64,000 nt of DNA from Oceanicola sp. 502str15. GTDB taxonomy: Bacteria; Pseudomonadota; Alphaproteobacteria; Rhodobacterales; Rhodobacteraceae. A model generated the notes under the pieces. That model saw only the letters and a program-made list of their open reading frames with translations, had not been told where the DNA came from and searched no databases. Numbering within the stretch: the stretch's first letter is position 1; every line of letters starts with the position of its first letter. Position numbers and translations under genes: made by a program. Below, piece by piece: positions 14,954-22,850 of the stretch. Location of the stretch: the NCBI RefSeq assembly GCF_024105635.1, contig NZ_WYDQ01000002.1, positions 1 through 64,000 on the forward strand, in the 5' to 3' direction.

Positions 14954-16359
14954 AGCGCAGCGACATCACCCTCCACGCCCGTCATCGCGACAAGCTGCAG
15001 GCGCTGCTCGCGCACCCCCGTGGGCACGAGGGCGCCGCCTACATGTTGCTCGGCAAAAGCGAGATCGCGCAGGACCCCTGGGACCTCGAGCCGCGGACCC
15101 GTTACACCTCCTACGAGGTCATCGCGATCCCGCAGGAGGACCGCGTCGATGCCAGCGACAAGCACGTCACCTGGAATACCAACTCCTTCGCCCAGCTCTG
15201 TCGCCGGGCCAAGGAGGAAGGCTTGGTGCCGGCGATCGTTCATAGTCACCCGGGAGGCTTCGACGGTTTCTCGGACCAGGACGATCGCAACGAGCGCGAC
15301 CTCTTCACCATGGCCCGGAACCGTAACGGCGAGGGGACGCGCCTGGTGAGCGTCGTGCAGGTCGGTGACAGCCTCTACCGGGCACGGATCTGGGAAGACG
15401 ACATGACACCCCTGCCCTGTCACCGCGTGACCGTCATCGGCACTCGGCTCGAGATCCAGTCGACCGACGTACCGACCCCGTCGGAAGCCTTGGCCCGGCA
15501 GGCACTGGCCTTCGGGCCGGAGGTCAACGGCCTCCTCAAGCAGCTCTCCGTTGCCGTGGTCGGCTGCGGCGGCACCGGCAGCCCGGTGGTCCAGCTCCTC
15601 GCCCGCCTCGGCGTGGGGCGCATCGTGGTCATCGACGATGACGTGGTCGAGCATTCCAACCTGAACCGCCTGTATGGCGCGACCCGGAAGGATGCTGACA
15701 ACGCGGTGCCCAAGGTCGACGTCATGGCGCGCGAGGTGACGATGATGGGCCTCGACGTCGACATCCGGTCGATGAACGGCTGGGTGGATGCGCCGCATAT
15801 CCGTGACGCGCTGAAATCCTGCGACGTCATCTTCGGATGCACGGACGATCACGCCGGGCGCCTCTACCTGAACCGCGTGGCGCACTTCTACCTGATCCCG
15901 GTCATCGATGTCGGGCTGGTCCTCATGCCCCGTGACGATGGTGAGCCCGGCCTCCTCGAGATGGCCGCGCGGGTCAGCGTGCTGTTTCCCACGTCGGCGT
16001 GCCACGGCTGCCGCGGCACAGTCGATCGCGTCAGGGCTCGCGAGGAGGACCTCCAGCGATCGGACCCCGCCGAATATGAACGGCAGAAGACCGAGGCCTA
16101 TGTTCGCGGCGCTGGTAATCCCGCGCCGGCCGTCGTGACCTTCACCTCCGAGGCCGCCACCATGGCAGTGAACGAACTTCTTGCCGGTCTCGTCGACTTC
16201 CGCGGCGGCGGCGGATGGACATGGCAACGCTATCGCAAGCTCGACAAAGGCTTCGAGCGTTCGCAGGCGGCGCAGCCCCGGTCCGACTGCCCGGTCTGCG
16301 GCAGCGAGGAATACTGGGGCCTCGGCGACATCGAGCCGTTCCTGGATCGCATCGGGTGA
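14950..16359 (+). CDS. JAB deubiquitinase–E1 (ThiF) fusion protein
   Basis: 469-aa two-domain protein. Residues ~1–160 form a JAB/JAMM zinc isopeptidase with Glu27 and the complete signature HSHPGGFDGFSDQD (His98, His100, Ser108, Asp111). Residues ~185–469 form a ThiF/E1 adenylation domain with GCGGTGS at 205–211, the acidic VVIDDD strand, NLNR (237–240) and a following Lys255. Two cysteine pairs (CHGC and CPVC) could bind zinc as in ThiF/MoeB, and one of these Cys might be the E1 thioester residue. The fusion would both process and activate the modifier encoded two genes upstream. It is the core of the ubiquitin-like operon. Confidence 0.9.
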   Translation: MKRSDITLHARHRDKLQALLAHPRGHEGAAYMLLGKSEIAQDPWDLEPRTRYTSYEVIAIPQEDRVDASDKHVTWNTNSFAQLCRRAKEEGLVPAIVHSHPGGFDGFSDQDDRNERDLFTMARNRNGEGTRLVSVVQVGDSLYRARIWEDDMTPLPCHRVTVIGTRLEIQSTDVPTPSEALARQALAFGPEVNGLLKQLSVAVVGCGGTGSPVVQLLARLGVGRIVVIDDDVVEHSNLNRLYGATRKDADNAVPKVDVMAREVTMMGLDVDIRSMNGWVDAPHIRDALKSCDVIFGCTDDHAGRLYLNRVAHFYLIPVIDVGLVLMPRDDGEPGLLEMAARVSVLFPTSACHGCRGTVDRVRAREEDLQRSDPAEYERQKTEAYVRGAGNPAPAVVTFTSEAATMAVNELLAGLVDFRGGGGWTWQRYRKLDKGFERSQAAQPRSDCPVCGSEEYWGLGDIEPFLDRIG

Positions 16360-16364
16360 GCGGG

Positions 16365-16724
16365 ATGATGATCGACATTCTGCGGAAGAGCCTCGAGCTC
16401 TTCCGCCTCATTCCACGAAGTGACCTGCTTGCCAGGGTAACACCCACACACCCGACGCCGGATCAGATCGTGCCGGGGGAGATGACCATCGTGCGCGATG
16501 GCGTCGACAAATGGGCCTGCTTCCACTGCCCCGGTGGGTGCGGCGAAACCATCAAGCTGTCCCTCAGCAAGAACCGGAGACCCAGGTGGACGGCCATGTC
16601 AGACTGGCTGAGGCGCCCCACCATCTCGCCGTCGGTCCGCCAGACGAACGAATGCCGGTGTCACTTCTGGATCCGGCAGGGGCGGATTGACTGGTGCAAG
16701 GACAGCGGCCCGGGGTCGGGATGA
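16365..16724 (+). CDS. DUF6527-like protein of the ubiquitin-like operon
   Basis: 119-aa protein with a Cys/His-rich centre (WACFHCPGGCGETIKLSL) and a later HxxxWxxxC-type segment (NECRCHFWIRQGRIDWC), suggesting a zinc-bound β fold. The layout matches the DUF6527 family, a frequent last gene of multi-ubiquitin/E2/E1–JAB operons. The ATG 16365 lies 5 bases after the JAB–E1 stop. Its role is unknown: a target, a target-recognition (E3-like) factor or an effector are all possible. Confidence 0.7.
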   Translation: MMIDILRKSLELFRLIPRSDLLARVTPTHPTPDQIVPGEMTIVRDGVDKWACFHCPGGCGETIKLSLSKNRRPRWTAMSDWLRRPTISPSVRQTNECRCHFWIRQGRIDWCKDSGPGSG

Positions 16725-16806
16725 CCGCCAGCGTTCGGGTTGCGTTCGGGGACGCCCAAGGAGCCGGCGTGCCATGCTATTCCTGTCAGCAACATGGAGT
16801 GATCTG

Positions 16807-17493
16807 ATGGAGACGATGGAACGAGACGCCGAGTATATCGCGAGCCAGTGCAAGTATATCCGCAAGATGTTCTCTCTAACCTAGGAGAACCTGGCGGACG
16901 CCTCCGGGTTGACGGTCCGCACGATCCAGAAGGTGGAAAGCGGTCGGCACGTGCCCGAGGTGCAGACGTTGCGAAGCCTTGCGCGCGGCCTCGGATTCGA
17001 CATCACGGTCTTCTCCAAGCCGACACCCGAGCAGGAGAAGCGCCAGCAGGAGGAAATGGAGCGCGCCCTGAAAAAGACGGTGCTCGTGCCCACGTTCCCC
17101 ATCAGGAAGCCCAACGATTTCTATTCCCGTAACCGCGAATGGCACGGGCTCCTGATCAACGCGGGCGCGGTGGAGGCAGGCGATGCCCTCGAACTGACTG
17201 CCGCGATCTCGGACTGGATGACCGATCTTGACGGGATCTGGGATATGAGCAGCGCCGGCCAGAGGCTCGAGTATTCGGCAGCGATCTCCGCGCTGTGCCT
17301 CGAGCTGGAAGGCCTCGGGTATCTCACGCACTTCGGTCACTTTCGGCAGCAGCATATGCACGACAAGGGGATGATCTTGGATATCGGGATGATCACCTTT
17401 CTCCCGAAGGCCGGCCACGACGGCGACCGCTACGGCATCGTCACCCTGGAAGACCCGTGGGAGGTTCCGGAACGGGATCGCCCCAAGATGTGA
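16807..17493 (+). pseudogene. XRE-type helix-turn-helix regulator with an in-frame stop
   Basis: From ATG 16807 the frame reads METMERDAEYIASQCKYIRKMFSLT, then TAG at 16882–16884, then ENLADASGLTVRTIQKVESGRH and about 200 more residues to 17493. A glutamine codon (CAG to TAG) is the obvious ancestral state, because T-Q-E-N-L-A is the standard first helix of an XRE domain. Restart at TTG 16909 would give a protein lacking the first helix. The C-terminal half (DUF-like, about 140 aa) is intact. It directly follows the ubiquitin-like operon, so the locus may have lost its regulator, or the stop may be read through. Confidence 0.8.
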
Positions 17494-17549
17494 CTTGTCC
17501 GCGACCGGCCTTCTATCTGACCGAGAGCATCATCCGCGCACCTTTCGCA

Positions 17550-17584
17550 GGGCCTGGCCGTATCGGCCGGGCCCCTACTTTTCT
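17550..17584 (+). terminator. Rho-independent terminator
   Basis: An 11-bp GC-rich stem with one G·U pair (17550–17560 with 17564–17574, loop TAT) is followed by CTACTTTTCT. It lies 57 bases after the end of the broken XRE gene. Confidence 0.7.
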
Positions 17585-17652
17585 GAGCTGACCGTCATGA
17601 GACGACAGGCGAGCTGACGGTCACCCCATCGAGCCGCGAAGGCCTCGCTCGT

Positions 17653-17799
17653 CGAGAACCAGCCGCCATCGTCGCCTTGGCCGTGGTTGGCCCTCATGCA
17701 GGAACACTGGCACTCATGGCCGATGGCGTTCATGCAGGCCGGAGCGCAGATCTCCTGCTCCTGATGGGGTTGATGACATTGATCAGGCCCCAGCGGTGA
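17653..17799 (+). pseudogene. CDF cation transporter fragment
   Basis: An open stretch without a start codon encodes AAIVALAVVGPHAGTLALM followed by ADGVHAGRSADLLLLMGL and then a stop. This matches the second-helix region of cation diffusion facilitators, where GxLALxADxxHxxxDxL holds the metal-site His and Asp. Only about 48 codons remain and the rest of the gene is absent. The 483-base gap 17494–17976 holds nothing else except the terminator at 17550 and the AbiE promoter. Confidence 0.5.
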
Positions 17800-17906
17800 A
17801 GACAGCGGTTAACGAGGTCATTGAACGATGCCTTGGGAATCTCCCGGTATCCCACTGCTGTTTGCTCATCAACTCCGTCATCGAAGGTGTTCGTCTGGCG
17901 GCGATC

Positions 17907-17968
17907 TTGGCACTTAAAAGGAAGTCGTGTTAGAAAACCTCGGACGGCATGCGAAATTGTCCGAGGTT
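17907..17968 (+). promoter_or_regulatory. AbiE promoter with operator dyad
   Basis: A −35-like TTGGCA (17907–17912) and a −10-like TAGAAA (17931–17936) are spaced by 18 bases. Overlapping and immediately following the −10 is an inverted repeat, AACCTCGGAC (17936–17945) and GTCCGAGGTT (17959–17968), perfect over 10 bp. AbiEi antitoxins are known to repress their own promoter through inverted repeats, so this is the probable autoregulatory site. Confidence 0.65.
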
Positions 17969-17976
17969 ATCCATCA

Positions 17977-18594
17977 ATGCCACGCGAACTGACACAGAGG
18001 CAGCGCCTCCTCGAACACCTGAAAACCCATGCGCCGGCGCGCGCACGGGAGCTCGAGGATGCCGGTGTCTCAGCGGCAGCGATCTCTCGCGCGGTGCGGT
18101 CCGGAGAGATCCTCCGGCTTGGCCGGGGGCTTTACGGCCTGCCCGACAGCGCCCCCGATACGCATGAAAACCTGATCGAAATCGCCAAGCGCGCACCGAA
18201 AGCCGTCATCTGCCTCACATCGGCACTGGCGTTCCACGACCTCACCGATCAACTGCCGCGCCGTGTCTGGATCGCCATCGGCGCCAAGGATTGGGAGCCG
18301 AAGATCACATACCCGAAGGTCCGAACTGTCCGGTTTCGTGAACCCTATTTCTCCGGCGGCGTCGAGGAGCACCAGCTGGGCGAGGCGACAATAAGGATGT
18401 ACACGATATCGAAGACGCTCGCCGACGCATTCCGGAACCAGCGCCTCGTCGATCGATCGGTCGCCATCGAGGCGCTCAAGGCGGCGATTGAACAACGGAA
18501 GGCGACTCCTTCAGCCATTGTCGAGGCAGCGAAGAATTACGGGGCTTGGAACCAAATGCGTCCCTACCTCGAGGCAGTGATGTCGAATGGCTGA
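17977..18594 (+). CDS. abiEi: AbiEi-type antitoxin (type IV toxin–antitoxin)
   Basis: 205-aa DNA-binding antitoxin. The N-terminal winged-helix (QRLLEHLKTHAPARARELEDAGVSAAAISRAVRSGEI) and the LGRGLYGLPD turn are typical of AbiEi/AbiEi_4 proteins, and the C-terminal half (ICLTSALAFHDLTDQLPRRV, RMYTISKTLADAFR) matches the antitoxin domain. ATG 17977 is preferred over the in-frame start at 17821 because the family begins here and the operator lies just before it. It overlaps the toxin gene by 8 bases. It should repress the operon and neutralise the nucleotidyltransferase toxin without direct binding. Confidence 0.88.
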   Translation: MPRELTQRQRLLEHLKTHAPARARELEDAGVSAAAISRAVRSGEILRLGRGLYGLPDSAPDTHENLIEIAKRAPKAVICLTSALAFHDLTDQLPRRVWIAIGAKDWEPKITYPKVRTVRFREPYFSGGVEEHQLGEATIRMYTISKTLADAFRNQRLVDRSVAIEALKAAIEQRKATPSAIVEAAKNYGAWNQMRPYLEAVMSNG

Positions 18595-19453
18595 CAATCC
18601 CAGGAACATCGCTGCGTCGGTGCGTCAGAGACTGCTGAACCTCGCACGCGCGGAGGGACAGGCCTTCGACGTGGTGTTGGTCGCATTCGGACTGGAACGG
18701 CTCATCTACCGCCTGTCGGTGTCGGCACACCGCGATCGGTTCGTTCTGAAGGGCGGCATGCTCGTGACTCTCTGGACCAAGGACAGGGGCCGGTTTACCC
18801 GAGACATCGACTTCCTGTCGTTCGGCGCCGAGGACGAGGCAACCCTGAAAAAGACCATCGCGGAGATTCTCTCAATCGACGCAGATGACGGGCTGATCTT
18901 TGACGACGCCAGTCTTACCGCGGCCCCGATCAGGGAAGATCAGGTCTACGGCGGCTTGCGCCTGAAGACGACCGCGTATCTCGAGAAAACGCGGATCCCG
19001 ATCACGATCGATGTCGGATTCGGAGACGCACTTGGAAACCCCGACTACATGCTCGACTACGGTTCTCTGCTCGACTTTCCCTCGGCATCGGCCCGCGCCT
19101 ACTCCCCAGAGACGGTCATTGCGGAGAAGTTCCAGGCGGTCGTCGCGCTCGGTGTCATCAATGGTCGGATGAAGGACTACTACGACCTATGGGCGCTGCC
19201 AAAGGCCATCGATCTCGATCTGGAGGACTTGCTGGCCAGCATCGAGAAGACCTTTGAGCGTCGTAAGACGGAAGTCCCGAAAGAGCGACCGCCAGGTATT
19301 TCCCAGGAGTTCGCCACCGACCCAACAAAGTCCGCACAGTGGCACGCCTATTCCGAGGCCACCGAGATCGAAGGCATGAGCCTTGCGCAGGTCGTCGATG
19401 ACATATGGACCACGCTTGAACCAATCTGCGCGCGCGCCGGCACCGCGAAATAG
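18587..19453 (+). CDS. abiEii: AbiEii/AbiGii nucleotidyltransferase toxin
   Basis: 288-aa toxin of the DUF1814 nucleotidyltransferase family. It shows the family's active-site layout: FVLKGGMLVTLW, then the catalytic acidic pair in RFTRDIDFLSF, followed by RITIDVGFGD-like ITIDVGFGDAL and a C-terminal helical region (VIAEKFQAVVALG…MKDYYDLW). AbiEii toxins transfer nucleotides to RNA targets and mediate phage abortive infection and plasmid stabilisation. The overlap with abiEi fits the standard operon order. Confidence 0.9.
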   Translation: MADNPRNIAASVRQRLLNLARAEGQAFDVVLVAFGLERLIYRLSVSAHRDRFVLKGGMLVTLWTKDRGRFTRDIDFLSFGAEDEATLKKTIAEILSIDADDGLIFDDASLTAAPIREDQVYGGLRLKTTAYLEKTRIPITIDVGFGDALGNPDYMLDYGSLLDFPSASARAYSPETVIAEKFQAVVALGVINGRMKDYYDLWALPKAIDLDLEDLLASIEKTFERRKTEVPKERPPGISQEFATDPTKSAQWHAYSEATEIEGMSLAQVVDDIWTTLEPICARAGTAK

Positions 19454-19489
19454 TGGAGGCCGCCGTCGGTTTCTGTTCACACCACAGGC

Positions 19490-20095
19490 TCATGTCCCAG
19501 TCTCGGACAACACGCCCGCATCTTCCAGCTGCTCCCGATCCGGCAGGTCTTGCAGCGACTCCAAATCGAAGGCGATCAGGAACTGATCCGTCGTCACGTA
19601 GGTATAGGGCGCCCCGCGCCGCGGCGACCGTGGGCCCGTGCCGATCAGGCCGCGAGCATGCAGCCGGCCGATCAGATCTCGGCTGATCTCCTTGCCGAAG
19701 ATGTCCCTCAGCCCGTCCCGAGTGATCGGCTGATGATAGGCGATGGCGGCCAGGACCGCGATATCGTACTCGCGCAGGTCGAGGTCCTGCTCGCCCACAT
19801 CCGCAGCCGCCCGGATCGCCGCCGCATAGACCGGCCGGGTGCGCAGCATCCAGCCGCCGGCAACCCGGGCCACCTCGAACGACCGTCCCTCGAGATCGGC
19901 GATAAGGTCTTCAATCAGGAGGTCGACCGAAGCGCCCTGCCCCACCACCCGGCCGAGGTCCTCGCGCGGCACCGGCGAGGCGCTGGCAAACAGCACCGCC
20001 TCAATCCGGCGAATCCATTCGCGCCACCGAAGCTCGGCCGGCAGGTTCTCCAGCTCGCGGTCCAGATCGGGTTCGGGGTTGTCCTTGGCCATCAT
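19490..20095 (-). CDS. scpB: ScpB-like SMC–ScpAB complex subunit (plasmid type)
   Basis: 201-aa segregation and condensation protein. It has the two winged-helix domains of ScpB: RRIEAVLFASASPVPREDLGRVVG and YDIAVLAAIAYHQPITRDGLRDIFG, ending with GAPYTYVTTDQFLIAFDLESL. The start at 20095 gives a TGATG junction with the upstream DUF1403 gene. No SMC or ScpA partner is in the window, so the plasmid copy may modify host condensin or act in plasmid maintenance; ScpB–DUF1403 pairs are frequent on alphaproteobacterial plasmids. Confidence 0.85.
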   Translation of the reverse strand: MMAKDNPEPDLDRELENLPAELRWREWIRRIEAVLFASASPVPREDLGRVVGQGASVDLLIEDLIADLEGRSFEVARVAGGWMLRTRPVYAAAIRAAADVGEQDLDLREYDIAVLAAIAYHQPITRDGLRDIFGKEISRDLIGRLHARGLIGTGPRSPRRGAPYTYVTTDQFLIAFDLESLQDLPDREQLEDAGVLSETGT

Positions 20096-20985
20096 CACAC
20101 CCCGTAAAGCCGGAATGTGTCGCGCCCGGTCAGCTCGCGCACGGCGCCTAGCTCTACCAACCGGTCGCAGAACCGGCGCGCAGCGCGGTCGGACCGCAGC
20201 GAAGTCAGCGACGTGGGCGCGACGGCATCCTGCGTCAGGAACAACGCCACAGCCTCCTCGGCTCCCCTGGCCCGCAACTTTGGGGCCACGGCCTTCAGGC
20301 GCGCCGCGCGGCGGGCCAGGTCGGCCGCCTCCCGCGTTGACTCGAGCGCTGCCGTCCCAATTGCCCGATGACAGGCCAGTTGCAGGTCTGCGCTGCTCTT
20401 CCGCAGATCGGCACGGCTCAGACCGAGCGCCAGAAGCGGCAGGACATAAGACCATCCGAGCCCTTGCCCCAAAGCCGCATCAGCCAGGATCACTGCCGTG
20501 GCGAGATCCCGCGATCGATCCTCCAGAACCGCCTGCAGCGCGGCCGCGGCCCGCCGGACCGGCGCCCCCTGCCCCGCGTCCAGCCAGGCCGCGATCTGCT
20601 CCGCCTCAATCTCAGGCAAGGCCCGATGCAGCGCCTTGACAGACACCGGTCGCTCTACCGCGCGCCGCCAGCATTGGTAGACCTCGCCAGCGGGACCCGG
20701 ATTGTCGCCGGGTTGCAGAAACGCCACCGCATCCCGCAGCTCTCTCGCCCGTTCCGGGCGTCCCGACTGCGCCACGCAAGCCTCCGCGGCCCGCAGCGAC
20801 ATCCGCGCCCGGAGCAAGCTCTGGGGCACGTCGTCCCGGCTCTGCACAAGATTGAGATGGGCCAGCGCCGCGCCGGACAAAAACGCCACATCCTCAAGGG
20901 TTTCGGCCCGCTTGGACATGACCCAGCCCGGTAGCTGCGGTAGGGTGTTCTGGTCGTCGGAGATCGTGGCGGGCTGGTATGTCAT
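20095..20985 (-). CDS. DUF1403-family protein
   Basis: 296-aa soluble, Ala/Arg/Leu-rich helical protein matching DUF1403 (LPGWVMSKRAETLEDVAFLSGAALAHLN at the N-terminus; RRFCDRLVELGAVRELTGRDTFRLYG at the end, which looks like a winged-helix-like tail). Function is unknown. It is the first gene of a two-gene leftward operon with scpB, sharing a one-base stop/start overlap. A nested dyad sits about 80–130 bases upstream of its start and may be its control site. Confidence 0.75.
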   Translation of the reverse strand: MTYQPATISDDQNTLPQLPGWVMSKRAETLEDVAFLSGAALAHLNLVQSRDDVPQSLLRARMSLRAAEACVAQSGRPERARELRDAVAFLQPGDNPGPAGEVYQCWRRAVERPVSVKALHRALPEIEAEQIAAWLDAGQGAPVRRAAAALQAVLEDRSRDLATAVILADAALGQGLGWSYVLPLLALGLSRADLRKSSADLQLACHRAIGTAALESTREAADLARRAARLKAVAPKLRARGAEEAVALFLTQDAVAPTSLTSLRSDRAARRFCDRLVELGAVRELTGRDTFRLYGV

Positions 20986-21062
20986 GCCACAAGCCTAATC
21001 TCTCGCGGCGCTTTCGTCCACAATATGCTGTGCAAACCGCCCCACCCTACCGGCGCCCGTAA

Positions 21063-21118
21063 TGTCCAATAAGTTTGCATTATCGACCGTATAAAGATAT
21101 GCAGGTCGCGATAGGACA
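21063..21118. repeat. Nested imperfect dyad, possible operator or recombination site
   Basis: TGTCC (21063–21067) pairs with GGACA (21114–21118), and inside them GCATTATC (21077–21084) pairs imperfectly with GATATGC (21096–21102); both pairs share nearly the same centre (about 21090). The region is AT-rich in a GC-rich context and lies in the 203-base gap between DUF1403 and ccdB. It could be an operator or a resolution site for the tyrosine recombinase at 21757. Confidence 0.4.
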
Positions 21119-21188
21119 AAATACCGAGAACTGGCGGTCAGGAACGTGTTTGGGCGTTGCTTGCAGGGAGTATGGCGAGGGTGGCGGG

Positions 21189-21482
21189 TCAGATGCCGTC
21201 GATCAGGATGTCGAGGGCGCGTTTCAGGGTGTCGTGGTGGTGAGCCAGGGATCCGACGGGCTCCTTGAGTTCGGCGCCGGGGATGGCGGCGAGTTCCTGT
21301 GTGCGGACGATCCATTGCGCCCCGTCGAGGGTGACGGTGGGGGTGAGGCCGGGGAAGGCGGCGTAGAGGCCGGCTTCTCGCAGGGGGGCGACGATGCGGG
21401 AGGCGTCGATGCCGATGAGATCCGTCTGCAGGTCCACGACCAGCTGGCCCCCGGTGAGGCGGTAGAGATCAAACTGCGCCAT
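21189..21482 (-). CDS. ccdB: CcdB-type toxin
   Basis: 97-aa toxin of the CcdB family (gyrase poison). MAQFDLYRLTGGQLVVDLQTDLIG and the C-terminal DTLKRALDILIDGI match the family ends; the length is usual (about 100). It follows the antitoxin gene by 12 bases in the standard antitoxin–toxin order. It contributes to plasmid maintenance by post-segregational killing. Confidence 0.88.
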   Translation of the reverse strand: MAQFDLYRLTGGQLVVDLQTDLIGIDASRIVAPLREAGLYAAFPGLTPTVTLDGAQWIVRTQELAAIPGAELKEPVGSLAHHHDTLKRALDILIDGI

Positions 21483-21494
21483 GCGGGCCGCGGC

Positions 21495-21716
21495 TCAGAA
21501 GCTGCGGAAGGGCGCGAGCGGCAGGCCCTCTGCGGCGACCTCCTCGGCATAGGCATTGATCGCGGCCTTGTTTTCCGCCCGCCAGAGACGATTGCGCTCG
21601 AGCCTAGTGGCCTCGACGATGGCGGCCTCGGCGAGGCGCGACATGTTGAGGCCGAGGGTGCGGGCACTCTCGGCGACATCGGCTTCCAGCGTGAGGTTCA
21701 CTTTGACGCGGCCCAT
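21495..21716 (-). CDS. ccdA: CcdA-type antitoxin
   Basis: 73-aa antitoxin with an N-terminal ribbon-helix-helix (MGRVKVNLTLEADVAESARTLG) and a C-terminal toxin-binding segment (RLWRAENKAAINAYAEEV) ending LAPFRSF. The start at 21716 matches family length; an upstream in-frame Met at 21734 is possible. It would neutralise CcdB and autorepress the operon. Confidence 0.85.
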   Translation of the reverse strand: MGRVKVNLTLEADVAESARTLGLNMSRLAEAAIVEATRLERNRLWRAENKAAINAYAEEVAAEGLPLAPFRSF

Positions 21717-21756
21717 CCGAGCCTCCCGAGTCATGCGTATTTCACAGGAGTATAAT

Positions 21757-22797
21757 ATGAGCTTACCTCCCGAGCAAGACAAGGCCGGGGCGATCGCCCT
21801 GCCCGCCGAGGTGCCCGGCTCCGGCGCGCTCGACAGGCTGGTGGAGACCGCGCGCACCTACGCCGCGCAGGCGGCTTCGGAGAACACGCTGAAGGCCTAT
21901 GCGAAGGACTGGGCGCATTTTGCCCGTTGGTGCCGGATGACGGGCGCGGACCCCCTGCCCCCTTCGCCGGAGCTGATCGGCCTCTACATGGCAGATCTCG
22001 CGGCGCCCGCAGGCCCCTCCCCTGCCCTCTCGGTGAGCTCGATCGAGCGCCGCCTTTCGGGGCTGTCGTGGAACTACACGCAGCGGGGCTTCAGCCTCGA
22101 CCGCCGTGACAGGCATATTTCCAGCGTTCTGGCCGGCATCCGGCGCAAGCATGCGCGCCCGCCGGTGCAGAAGGAGGCGATCCTGCCGGAGGATATTCTG
22201 GCGATGGTGGCCACCCTGCCCCACGACCTACGGGGACTGCGGGACCGGGCGATCCTGCTCCTGGGCTATGCGGGGGGCTTGCGGCGCTCGGAGATCGTGT
22301 GCCTCGACGTACACAAGGACGACACGCCCGACTCCGGCGGCTGGATCGAGATCGTGGAGAAAGGCGCTCTGCTGGTGCTGAACGCCAAGACCGGCTGGCG
22401 CGAGGTGGAAGTCGGGCGCGGCTCTTCGGAACAGAGCTGCCCGGTGCATGCGCTGGAGCAATGGCTGCACTTCGCGCGGATCGACTTCGGGCCGGTCTTC
22501 GTGCGCACCTCACGGGATGGCAAACGGGCGCTGGAGGCGCGGCTGAATGATAGGCATGTGGCGCGGCTGGTGAAGAAGACGGTGATGGACGCCGGGATCC
22601 GGGGGGAGCTGCCGGAAAGAGAGCGGCTGGCGCTGTTCTCGGGGCATTCTTTGCGGGCCGGGCTGGCCAGTTCGGCGGAGGTGGATGAGCGTTATGTGCA
22701 GAAGCAGCTTGGGCATGCCTCGGCGGAGATGACGCGGCGCTACCAGCGCCGGCGGGACAGGTTCCGGGTGAACCTGACAAAGGCCGCGGGGCTGTGA
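21757..22797 (+). CDS. Tyrosine recombinase (integrase, plasmid type)
   Basis: 346-aa site-specific recombinase. The N-terminal SAM-like domain (SENTLKAYAKDWAHFARWCR) is followed by the catalytic domain with Arg in GYAGGLRRSEI, the HxxR box as HSLRAGLA, and the nucleophile Tyr in HASAEMTRRYQRR. The ATG 21757 is preferred over an upstream in-frame start that would overlap ccdA on the other strand. Located beside the replication genes, it is a likely multimer-resolution or integration enzyme for the plasmid. Confidence 0.85.
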   Translation: MSLPPEQDKAGAIALPAEVPGSGALDRLVETARTYAAQAASENTLKAYAKDWAHFARWCRMTGADPLPPSPELIGLYMADLAAPAGPSPALSVSSIERRLSGLSWNYTQRGFSLDRRDRHISSVLAGIRRKHARPPVQKEAILPEDILAMVATLPHDLRGLRDRAILLLGYAGGLRRSEIVCLDVHKDDTPDSGGWIEIVEKGALLVLNAKTGWREVEVGRGSSEQSCPVHALEQWLHFARIDFGPVFVRTSRDGKRALEARLNDRHVARLVKKTVMDAGIRGELPERERLALFSGHSLRAGLASSAEVDERYVQKQLGHASAEMTRRYQRRRDRFRVNLTKAAGL

Positions 22798-22850
22798 AAC
22801 GGCTCTGATACAGCGGATTTCGACGAAGATGCGCCCCCCCCCCTGCCCTC

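Noticed and set aside
14767..16227. A 486-codon minus-strand frame opposite the JAB–E1 gene
   Set aside because: The plus strand has complete JAMM and ThiF motifs; the antisense frame is low in recognisable motifs.
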